Below, one piece after another: positions 1 through 5,518 of a DNA stretch of 5,626 nt. The position numbers and the translations under genes were made by a program. The notes below the pieces were generated by a model. It was not told the DNA's origin. It did no database searches and saw only the letters and a program-made list of their open reading frames with translations. Within the stretch, counting starts at the first letter, position 1, and each line of letters starts with the position of its first letter. The stretch is from Gallionellaceae bacterium CG11_big_fil_rev_8_21_14_0_20_60_62 (GTDB lineage Bacteria > Pseudomonadota > Gammaproteobacteria > Burkholderiales > Gallionellaceae). Where the stretch lies: positions 1-5,626 of the forward strand of contig PCWU01000086.1 of assembly GCA_002787455.1 (NCBI GenBank), read 5' to 3'.

Positions 1-1866
1 GAAAGCCAGCGCCATGTTTTGCCCGCGGCCAAAGAAGGAAAATCCCAGCACGCCGACCACTTTGTCCACCTGCGGCTGTTGCAGGAAATACTGCTCCACC
101 CTTTCCAACACCGCCTGCGATCGTTCGCGGGTGGCGGCGGGCGGCAACTGGATCGCGGTGATGAGATAGCCCTGGTCTTCCTGCGGCAGAAAGCTGCCCG
201 GCAATTTGTCGTAGATCCAGACGGCGGCGATGACAATCACCGCGTAAATCAGCAGCGACCGTACCAGCCGGCGGGTGGCGACCGCCACGCCGCTGACGTA
301 GCGCGCCGTCAGGCGCTCGAACCAGCGGTTGAAGCGGCCGTGGAAACCGCGCTCCAGACTGGCCGCGTCATGTTTGAGCAGGCTCGCGCACAGCGCCGGG
401 GTCAGGGTCAGGGCAAAAAAGGCGGAGAACGCCATGGTGACCAGCAGGGTCACGGCAAACTGGCGGTAAATGGCGCCGGTGGAGCCTCCAAAGAACGCCA
501 TGGGCACGAACACCGCCATCAGCACCAGGGTGATTGCAATAATCGCGCCGGTGATTTCGCCCATCGCCACCCGTGTCGCCTCGCGCGGTGACAAATGCCG
601 GGTGCGCATATTGCGCTCGACGTTTTCCACCACCACGATGGCATCGTCCACCACCGTGCCGATCGCCAGCACCATCGCGAACAGGGTCAGCACGTTGATC
701 GAAAAGCCGAAGACATACAAACCAACCAGTCCGCCCATCAGGGACACCGGCACCACGATGGCGGGAATCAGCGTGGTGCGCCAGTTGCCGAGGAAGATAT
801 ACATCACCAGCACCACCAGCGCCGCCGCTTCCAGCAGAGTCTTGGCCACTTCGCGGATCGACAGTTCGATGAAGCGGGTGGTGTCGTAGGGCACCAGCCA
901 TTCCATGCCCTGCGGGAAAAAGCGCGACAATTCCTCCATTTTGGCGCGCACCCCCTGCGCCGTCGCCAGCGCGTTCGCCCCCGGCGTGGTGCGGATCGCC
1001 ATGCCGGCAATCGGTTTGCCGTTCAGGCGCGCGCTGCGGTTGTAGTCCTGCGCGCCCAGCTCGATGCGGGCAATGTCCTTGAGGCGCACGATGGCGCCGT
1101 CCGGCATGGCGCGCAGCACGATGTTGCCAAAATCTTCCGGGGTGGCCAGACGGCCGCGCGCGGCGATGACCGCGTTGACTTCCTGCCCCGGTGCGACCGG
1201 AAGCTGGCCCACTTCGCCCAGCGCCAGCAGATTGTTTTGCGCGCGCACGGCGCGGGCGATCTCGGCGGGCGTGATGGCATAGGATTCGAGTTGCGCCGGC
1301 TTGAGCCAGATGCGCATCGAATACTCGGTGCCGAACAGCAGCACTTCACCCACGCCCGGTACGCGCAGTAGCGGCTCCAGCACGCTGGCGGTGGCATAGC
1401 TGCCCAGATCGACGGCGTCTAGCGATTCGTCTGGCGAGGTCAGCGCCACCACCAGGATGAAATTGCGCCCGGCGCGGGTCACCGTTACGCCCAGCCGGCG
1501 CACATCGTCCGGCAGGCGCGCCTCCACCCGTTTGATGCGGTTCTGCGCCTCGACCGAGGCAAACTGGATGTCGGTGCCGGGTTTGAATGTGAGCGAAACC
1601 TGGCCGGAGCCGACCTGCGAGCTGGAATCCATGTACAGCAAATTCTCGATGCCGTTCATTTCCTGCTCGATCAGCTGCACCGCGCTTTGCTCCACCACCT
1701 GCGCCGAAGCGCCCGGGTAGTTCACTGAAATATCCAGTGCGGGCGGCGCCACCGAGGGATATTGGGCAACCGGCAGGGCGCGCAACGCCAGCACCCCGGC
1801 GAAGGTGACAAGAATGGCGATCACCCAGGCAAAAATCGGACGGTCGATGAAATAGCGGGCGAGCAT
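1..1866 (-). CDS. acrB: RND multidrug efflux permease, AcrB/HAE1 type (5' part, 3' end outside window)
   Basis: Inner-membrane proton/drug antiporter of a tripartite efflux pump that exports hydrophobic compounds through the adaptor and an outer-membrane channel. The frame is open from the ATG at 1866 to the window edge: 622 codons, against about 1,050 residues for the full family, so roughly the last 40% is missing because of the edge. Seen: N-terminal FIDRPIFAWVIAI (first TM helix), YPxxAPP, YPGA, an NGIENLLYM stretch, FGTEYSMRIW (residues 178-187), and TM4 carrying VVDDAIVVVEN, where Asp407 and Asp408 match the proton-relay pair of E. coli AcrB in both position and context. FFGGSTGAIYRQF follows at about 458-470, then a GFSFFGRGQN switch-loop region at 608-617. 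Numbering equals AcrB through residue 408 and is about 6 shorter by the edge. This is an HAE1 drug pump rather than a metal (CzcA/CusA) pump by overall match. Exact substrates cannot be read from sequence. Confidence 0.96.
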   Translation of the reverse strand, partial: MLARYFIDRPIFAWVIAILVTFAGVLALRALPVAQYPSVAPPALDISVNYPGASAQVVEQSAVQLIEQEMNGIENLLYMDSSSQVGSGQVSLTFKPGTDIQFASVEAQNRIKRVEARLPDDVRRLGVTVTRAGRNFILVVALTSPDESLDAVDLGSYATASVLEPLLRVPGVGEVLLFGTEYSMRIWLKPAQLESYAITPAEIARAVRAQNNLLALGEVGQLPVAPGQEVNAVIAARGRLATPEDFGNIVLRAMPDGAIVRLKDIARIELGAQDYNRSARLNGKPIAGMAIRTTPGANALATAQGVRAKMEELSRFFPQGMEWLVPYDTTRFIELSIREVAKTLLEAAALVVLVMYIFLGNWRTTLIPAIVVPVSLMGGLVGLYVFGFSINVLTLFAMVLAIGTVVDDAIVVVENVERNMRTRHLSPREATRVAMGEITGAIIAITLVLMAVFVPMAFFGGSTGAIYRQFAVTLLVTMAFSAFFALTLTPALCASLLKHDAASLERGFHGRFNRWFERLTARYVSGVAVATRRLVRSLLIYAVIVIAAVWIYDKLPGSFLPQEDQGYLITAIQLPPAATRERSQAVLERVEQYFLQQPQVDKVVGVLGFSFFGRGQNMALAF

Positions 1867-1872
1867 GGCGGA

Positions 1873-1876
1873 CCTT
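1873..1876 (-). promoter_or_regulatory. Ribosome-binding site of the permease gene, overlapping the adaptor stop codon
   Basis: Reading the minus strand, AAGG lies 6 bases before the permease ATG and shares its two A residues with the TAA stop of the upstream adaptor gene (TAAGG). A ribosome finishing the adaptor would be parked on this site, which suggests translational coupling and matched production of the two pump subunits. The motif and spacing are seen; coupling is inferred. Confidence 0.6.
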
Positions 1877-3002
1877 AAGGTTTGGCTGCCGGTGGCGCCG
1901 CAGCGGGCGCGGGTTGCCCCGCCGGCACTGCTGTGACGACGGATCCCGGGCGGGCTTTTTGCAGGCCGTTGACGACAATCTGTTCACCGCCCTGCAAGCC
2001 GCTGCTGACGATGAAATCACTGTCGGCCATGCCGCCGGTCAAAACCGGCAGCGGCACCACCTTGCCATCGGCTGCCACGGACAGCACGAACTGGCCTTGG
2101 GGGCCGATTTGCACCGCGCGCTGCGGCACCCGCAAGGCATTGTGTTGCTGGGCTTGCGGAAAACGTACGCGCACAAACATGCCGGGCAGCAACTCGCGCT
2201 TGGGATTGGGGAATTCGGCGCGCAGACCAACCATTCCGGTGGCCGGATCGACCGCCATGTCGGAGAAAAATATCCTCCCGCGCCTGGAATAGGTGCTGCC
2301 GTCTTCGAGCAGCAATTCCACTTCAGGGCTGGCGGCACGGTGCAGAGTTCCGCCGTCAATCGCGCGCCGCAAGCGCAGCAAATCAGTGCCGGGCTGGCTG
2401 AAGTTGACGTAAATCGGATCGAGTTGCTCGATGGTGGCGAGCAGGGTGGCCGCGCTTTTGCTCGCCAGCGCGCCTTCGGTCACTGCGGCGCGGCCGATGT
2501 GGCCGCTGATGGGGGCGGGCACATTGGCGTAGCGCACATCCTCCTCGGCGCGCACCAGCGCCGCTTCGGCCTGCCTCGCGCGGCTGACCGCAAGATCATG
2601 AGCCTGCCGGCTGACCATGCCCTTTTCCAGCAGGCGGCGCGACCGCTCGGTGGCTTGTTGCGCGGCCAGCGTATCTGCTTTGGCCGCCGCCAGTGCGGCC
2701 AGATAACTCCGCGCATCGATGCGGAACAGTTGGGTGTCTGCCTTGACTTCGCTGCCCTCGCGAAACAGACGCTGTTCCACCACGCCATCGACGCGCGCCC
2801 GCACCTGCGCGGTGCGATAAGCCTGCACGCGTCCGGGCAAGTCCCGGGTCAGCGTTGCGTTGCCCGCCGTGACAGTGATGACTTCGACTTCAGGCGGGGG
2901 CGGCATGCCGCCGGCGGGCGCACCGGGTGCGGCGGGTTTGTCGCCGCAAGCGTTTAGCAGCAGCGGCAACAGGATGATTGAAATATTCTGGCGGAGGCTC
3001 AT
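1875..3002 (-). CDS. acrA: RND efflux periplasmic adaptor lipoprotein (membrane-fusion protein, AcrA type)
   Basis: Periplasmic adaptor that bridges the RND permease encoded directly downstream to a TolC-like channel. 375 residues, close to the family's usual ~380-400. Seen in order: hydrophobic signal segment (about 7-16) ending in a lipobox-like LLNAC with Cys19 as probable lipidation site; a Pro/Ala/Gly-rich linker (22-37); first half of the lipoyl-like domain (LPGR, then ARVDGVVEQRLFREGSEV at about 69-86); alpha-hairpin at about 99-160; second lipoyl half with PISGHIG and TEGAL; ATIEQLDPIYVNFSQ leading into the beta-barrel and membrane-proximal domains; an Ala/Pro-rich tail. The hairpin tip carries R120-x3-L124-x6-S131, the RLS motif known in adaptors that dock on TolC-type channels. 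The start at 3002 is the only reasonable one: the next Met is residue 33, after the signal peptide. Its leader is A-rich without a clear Shine-Dalgarno. The gene is almost surely co-transcribed with the permease. Confidence 0.95.
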   Translation of the reverse strand: MSLRQNISIILLPLLLNACGDKPAAPGAPAGGMPPPPEVEVITVTAGNATLTRDLPGRVQAYRTAQVRARVDGVVEQRLFREGSEVKADTQLFRIDARSYLAALAAAKADTLAAQQATERSRRLLEKGMVSRQAHDLAVSRARQAEAALVRAEEDVRYANVPAPISGHIGRAAVTEGALASKSAATLLATIEQLDPIYVNFSQPGTDLLRLRRAIDGGTLHRAASPEVELLLEDGSTYSRRGRIFFSDMAVDPATGMVGLRAEFPNPKRELLPGMFVRVRFPQAQQHNALRVPQRAVQIGPQGQFVLSVAADGKVVPLPVLTGGMADSDFIVSSGLQGGEQIVVNGLQKARPGSVVTAVPAGQPAPAAAPPAAKP

Positions 3003-3035
3003 TTGAAGTTTTTTGCGGGTATGCCGTGACGGGCG

Positions 3036-3063
3036 AGTGTAGCAAAGGATGCTGGAATAACAA
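3036..3063 (-). promoter_or_regulatory. Candidate sigma-70 promoter of the efflux operon
   Basis: On the minus strand the 72-base gap between the rsmI stop and the adaptor start holds TTGTTA (3058-3063) and TACACT (3036-3041) separated by 16 bases. Each hexamer matches 4 of 6 consensus positions. Transcription would begin near 3029, leaving a leader of about 25-30 bases. A 9-base perfect palindrome, CCGT-G-ACGG (3024-3032), spans that predicted start point and could be a half-size operator, but it is short enough to arise by chance. No terminator for rsmI is visible in the gap, so read-through from rsmI is an alternative or additional source of transcription. Confidence 0.4.
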
Positions 3064-3074
3064 CCGCGCCGGGG

Positions 3075-3935
3075 CTATTGTTTGAGTGCCAGCGCGCGTT
3101 CGTATAGCGTGTTCTTGTTGAGACCGGTGATCTGTACTGCCAGACCGACCGCCTGTTTCAGGGGTAACCCGGCCAGCAACACCGCCAGCACCCGCTCCGC
3201 CTGCGCATCCAGATCGTCATTGCGTGGTGCGGCGCCCGACACCAGCAGCACGAATTCGCCGCGCTGGTTGTTCGGGTCGCTGTGCAGCCAGGCTAGCGCC
3301 GTGCCCAGCGGGCAGCGGTGGATGCTTTCAAATAATTTGGTCAACTCGCGCGCGAACACGATCTCGCGCGCGTCGCCGAACACTGCGTGCAGGTCGGTGA
3401 CGCACTCGAGGATGCGGTGCGGCGCTTCGTAGAACACCAGGGTGCAGGGCAGGTCGGCCAGCGATTGCAGCGCGGCGCGGCGCGCCGCCGACTTGTTCGG
3501 CAGAAAACCGTGGAACAGGAAATGCGGATTGACCAGGCCGGAGGCGGAGAGGGCGGCGATGGCGGCCGAGGCACCGGGAATCGGAATGACGCGAAAGCCG
3601 GCCGCGCGCACCGCCTCGACCAGCAGTGCGCCGGGGTCGCTCACTGCCGGTGTCCCCGCATCGGTCACCAGCGCCACGCTATTCCCCTGTTGCAACAGGG
3701 TGACGATCTTTTCTGCCCCGGCCCGCTCGTTGTGCTGGTGCAGGGCGAGCAGTTTGGCGTCGCCGATGCCGTGGTGCTGCAACAAATGGCGTGTATTGCG
3801 CGTATCCTCCGCCGCCACGACCCCGACCGCGCCGAGCACATCCAGCGCGCGCAGCGTAATGTCACCCAGATTTCCAATCGGGGTGGCGACTACATATAAT
3901 GCGCATTCGATTTTTTGATTGGCCCTGATATGCAA
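3075..3935 (-). CDS. rsmI: 16S rRNA (cytidine(1402)-2'-O)-methyltransferase RsmI
   Basis: Cytoplasmic S-adenosylmethionine-dependent enzyme that 2'-O-methylates C1402 in the decoding centre of 16S rRNA (with RsmH, which adds the N4 methyl at the same base in E. coli). 286 residues, the usual length, with family blocks in order: LYVVATPIGNLGDIT (13-27), AAEDTRNTRHLL (41-52), ALHQHNE (64-70), the SAM-site region ALVTDAGTPAVSDPG (88-102), IPIPGASA (117-124), GFLPNKSAARR, FYEAPHR, FARELTK, and RGEFVLLV; the C-terminus ends in a helix-turn-helix-like KNTLYERAL. No ATG or GTG lies in frame upstream of the conserved core; the only standard start is TTG at 3935, with no strong Shine-Dalgarno, so the exact N-terminus is less certain than the identity. 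It diverges from the lipoprotein gene and overlaps its start by 6 bases. Confidence 0.96.
   Translation of the reverse strand: MHIRANQKIECALYVVATPIGNLGDITLRALDVLGAVGVVAAEDTRNTRHLLQHHGIGDAKLLALHQHNERAGAEKIVTLLQQGNSVALVTDAGTPAVSDPGALLVEAVRAAGFRVIPIPGASAAIAALSASGLVNPHFLFHGFLPNKSAARRAALQSLADLPCTLVFYEAPHRILECVTDLHAVFGDAREIVFARELTKLFESIHRCPLGTALAWLHSDPNNQRGEFVLLVSGAAPRNDDLDAQAERVLAVLLAGLPLKQAVGLAVQITGLNKNTLYERALALKQ
3871..3900 (+). promoter_or_regulatory. Candidate sigma-70 promoter for the lpoA-yraN-SIS cluster, inside rsmI
   Basis: TTTCCA (3871-3876, 4 of 6 matches to the -35 consensus) and a perfect TATAAT (3895-3900) are 18 bases apart, in an AT-rich patch unlike the surrounding GC-rich DNA. 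Transcription would start near 3907, about 23 bases before the ATG at 3930. Both hexamers fall within the conserved N-terminal codons of rsmI on the opposite strand: TTTCCA is antisense to the Ile-Gly-Asn codons of its PIGNL motif, and TATAAT is antisense to its Ala-Leu-Tyr codons. Motifs are seen; activity is inferred. Confidence 0.55.
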
Positions 3936-5132
3936 ACTCGAAATACCGGAATGATTGGATGGCGCGGACTGCTGGTCGCGGCACTATACGTGAGCCTGTT
4001 TGGCTGCGCCACTGCGCCAACACCTGCCCCCGTCACTCCGCCGACCTCCGCAGCCGCACCGCCGGCGGCCGAAATGCCGGCCGTCGAACTGGGCACGCTG
4101 CCCGCCCAGGAATTGCCCAGGGCGCAACCTTTGTTGCCGCCGCTGGCGGAAGGTGCCGAGCACCATATCGCGCTGATCCTGCCGTTGCGCTCCGCCGTGT
4201 TCGGACGCGCGGCGGAGGCGGTGGAGCGGGGTTTTCTCGAAGCCGCCGCGCTACAGCCGGGAGATCTGCCGGTGCACATTTATACCGCCAATGACGAAGC
4301 TTTTGAAGCCGCCGCCTTGTACCGACAAGCCGTCAGCTCGGGCGCGCTGGCGGTGGCCGGGCCGCTCACCCGTGAAGGTGTCGCGGCGCTGGCCGCCGAA
4401 GAAAAGTTGCCGCTGCCCACGCTGGCGCTGAACCTGCTCGACACCCCGCGCGAGGATGCGCTGTATTTCTTTGGTCTGCCGCCGGAAAGCGAAGTGCTGC
4501 AACTGGCACAATGGGCCGCCGCCTCGGGCATGCTGACCGCCACCGTGGTGCGCACCGACACCGCCTATTCGCGCCGTCTGGCCGAGGCGTTCAGCGCGGT
4601 GTGGCAACAGGGCGGCGGCAGCCTGATGCCGGAAATCGTGTATCAGGGCGACCCGAGCGAGATTCGCACCTTGTCCGGCCAGCCGGGGGAGATGGTATTC
4701 CTCGCCGCCGAGGCGGACAGGGCGCGCCTGATGCGGCCTTATATTTACACCGACATTCCGGTGTATGCCACCTCGCAGGTGTTTGTCGGCAACCAGTACA
4801 GACTGCGCAACTTCGATCTGGCCAATGTCCATTTCGTCGATATGCCCTGGGTGCTGCAAGCGGATCATCCGGCGGTCATGGTTTATCCGCGCGCGGAACC
4901 GCCCTTGCCGCTGGAGATGGAACGCCTGTACGCGCTGGGGGTTGACGCTTACCGCCTGCTGCAGGTGCTGTATCGCCACGAGACGCTGAATGCGCTGCCG
5001 CTGGACGGGGTGACCGGCAAACTGACACTGGACGGGCATCGTGTGCGGCGCGAGGCGATGAAAGCGGAGATGCGCGACGGCCAGGGGGTAGCGCTGGAAG
5101 GTGGCCGTCTGTCCGCCAATCCGGCGGACTAG
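3930..5132 (+). CDS. lpoA: LppC/LpoA-family outer-membrane lipoprotein, probable penicillin-binding protein activator (short form)
   Basis: In E. coli LpoA is an outer-membrane lipoprotein that reaches through the periplasm and stimulates the peptidoglycan synthase PBP1A. Here: short basic N-terminus (R4, R12), hydrophobic stretch 13-24, lipobox LFGC with Cys26 and Ala at +2 (outer-membrane sorting expected), a Pro/Ala-rich linker of about 50 residues, then an LppC-type periplasmic-binding-protein-like domain from EHHIALILPL (residue 77) through AVFGRAAEAVERGF, AVAGPL, PTLALN, a Rossmann-like repeat, and ALGVDAYRL (about 335-343) to TGKLTLD near the end. At 400 residues it lacks the N-terminal TPR-like half of the 678-residue E. 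coli protein. I chose ATG 3930; TTG 3915 (would leave almost no leader from the predicted promoter) and ATG 3951 are alternatives. None has a clear Shine-Dalgarno. It is followed 5 bases later by yraN. Family is secure; the activator role outside gammaproteobacteria is inference. Confidence 0.9.
   Translation: MQTRNTGMIGWRGLLVAALYVSLFGCATAPTPAPVTPPTSAAAPPAAEMPAVELGTLPAQELPRAQPLLPPLAEGAEHHIALILPLRSAVFGRAAEAVERGFLEAAALQPGDLPVHIYTANDEAFEAAALYRQAVSSGALAVAGPLTREGVAALAAEEKLPLPTLALNLLDTPREDALYFFGLPPESEVLQLAQWAAASGMLTATVVRTDTAYSRRLAEAFSAVWQQGGGSLMPEIVYQGDPSEIRTLSGQPGEMVFLAAEADRARLMRPYIYTDIPVYATSQVFVGNQYRLRNFDLANVHFVDMPWVLQADHPAVMVYPRAEPPLPLEMERLYALGVDAYRLLQVLYRHETLNALPLDGVTGKLTLDGHRVRREAMKAEMRDGQGVALEGGRLSANPAD
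3983..3988 (-). promoter_or_regulatory. Possible -10 box for rsmI, inside the lpoA signal-peptide codons
   Basis: On the minus strand TATAGT (5 of 6 matches to TATAAT) lies 47 bases before the rsmI TTG start, antisense to the Leu-Tyr codons in the lipoprotein signal peptide. I see no good -35 hexamer at 15-18 bases spacing, so this is a weak call. Some promoter for rsmI must nevertheless lie within or upstream of this region, because the two genes meet head to head with no intergenic space. Confidence 0.22.
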
Positions 5133-5137
5133 CCGCC
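5111..5137 (+). promoter_or_regulatory. Three-armed inverted repeat at the lpoA/yraN junction (possible coupling hairpin)
   Basis: GTCCGCC (5111-5117) and GGCGGAC (5123-5129) form a 7-base-pair perfect stem with a 5-base loop in the last codons of lpoA. The central GGCGG (5123-5127) can alternatively pair with CCGCC (5133-5137), the five bases just before the yraN ATG, looping over the lpoA stop codon. GGCGGA is also the only Shine-Dalgarno-like sequence for yraN, so either fold would hide it until a ribosome completes lpoA. The complementarity is seen; the regulatory role is inference, and such short GC repeats can occur by chance in DNA of this composition. Confidence 0.35.
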
Positions 5138-5485
5138 ATGAAGTCTGGCGCGCAGGCAGAACAAACCGCCGCGCGGTTCCTGCAGCGCCAGGGTTTGCAA
5201 CTGGTAGAGGCTAACTATCGTTGCCGTTTTGGCGAAATCGACCTGATTCTGCGCGATGGCGCGACACTGGTGTTTGCCGAAGTCCGCTTGCGCAGCCGGG
5301 CCGATTTTGGCGGCGCGGCGGCCAGCATCGATGCGCGCAAGCAACACAAGCTGATTCTCGCCGCCCAGCACTATCTATCCCGTATCGCGCCCGTGCCGCC
5401 GTGCCGCTTCGATGCCCTGCTGCTGGCGCAGGCCGACGACGAAAGCGCCATTGAGTGGGTCAAGGGCGCGTTCGAATTGGGTTAA
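5138..5485 (+). CDS. yraN: YraN family protein (UPF0102), nuclease-like fold, function unknown
   Basis: Small cytoplasmic protein of the UPF0102 family, which has a restriction-endonuclease-like (PD-(D/E)XK) core but no firmly established role. 115 residues, typical length. Seen: GAQAEQTAARFLQRQGL near the start (the family's G-x-x-x-E-x-x-A-x-x-x-L pattern), NYRCRFGEIDLI (26-37), LVFAEVRLRS (44-53), a KQHKL block (68-72), CRFDALLL (89-96) and a final IEWVKGAF. The putative active-site set is Glu33, Asp35, Glu48 and the basic residue Arg50; Arg at this position also occurs in E. coli YraN, so it is not a sign of decay. The start at 5138 fits the family, which begins only a few residues before this motif. 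It lies 5 bases after lpoA and is surely in the same transcript; its Shine-Dalgarno (GGCGGA) is poor and possibly base-paired. Confidence 0.94.
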   Translation: MKSGAQAEQTAARFLQRQGLQLVEANYRCRFGEIDLILRDGATLVFAEVRLRSRADFGGAAASIDARKQHKLILAAQHYLSRIAPVPPCRFDALLLAQADDESAIEWVKGAFELG

Positions 5486-5501
5486 AATCAGCCCATTTTA
5501 A
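5482..5501 (+). repeat. Perfect AT-rich inverted repeat overlapping the yraN stop codon
   Basis: TTAAAAT (5482-5488) and ATTTTAA (5495-5501) are exact reverse complements with the spacer CAGCCC. The left arm contains the TAA stop of yraN (5483-5485). The stem is purely A/T, so as RNA it would be weak and, with no following U-run, it is not a convincing terminator. As DNA it could be an operator or a promoter element: TAAAAT (5483-5488) matches the -10 consensus at 5 of 6 positions, but I find no good -35 at the right distance. The hexamer AATTGG also occurs on both sides, at 5475-5480 and 5501-5506. Confidence 0.45.
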
Positions 5502-5504
5502 ATT

Positions 5505-5508
5505 GGAG
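5505..5508 (+). promoter_or_regulatory. Ribosome-binding site of the SIS-domain gene
   Basis: GGAG lies 10 bases before the ATG at 5519, a slightly long but acceptable spacing. It is the clearest Shine-Dalgarno on the plus strand of the window and supports the chosen start of the partial gene. Confidence 0.6.
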
Positions 5509-5518
5509 TTCCACCGAC

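Noticed and set aside
595..1371. Plus-strand open frame (258 codons) antisense to the permease gene
   Set aside because: Low-complexity His/Arg/Gly-rich translation opposite an unambiguous AcrB sequence; no ribosome-binding site or family resemblance.
1346..2020. Minus-strand frame spanning the adaptor/permease junction, which could suggest a fusion or frameshift
   Set aside because: Both true genes are intact in their own frames across this junction, with a normal stop, an overlapping AAGG and a start; the third frame carries no conserved motif.
1914..2957. A long plus-strand open frame (347 codons) antisense to the adaptor gene
   Set aside because: Its translation is rich in His, Gln, Arg and Gly with no recognisable domain, and it lies opposite a clear AcrA-type protein. 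Long antisense frames are common in GC-rich DNA.
3060..3076. GC-rich stretch after the rsmI stop as a possible terminator
   Set aside because: Only about 3 base pairs of stem can form and there is no proper U-run, so it does not meet the pattern of an intrinsic terminator.
3915..3929. TTG at 3915 as the lpoA start
   Set aside because: It would begin only about 8 bases after the predicted transcript start with no room for a ribosome-binding site; ATG 3930 gives a standard lipoprotein signal peptide.
4251..5039. Minus-strand open frame (262 codons) antisense to lpoA
   Set aside because: Composition typical of a shadow frame (Gln, Arg, His and Gly rich) with no domain; the plus-strand LppC domain explains this region.
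5281..5300. Arg in place of Lys in the YraN EVK motif, as a sign of a dead nuclease
   Set aside because: E. coli YraN also has Arg at this position, so it is normal family variation.
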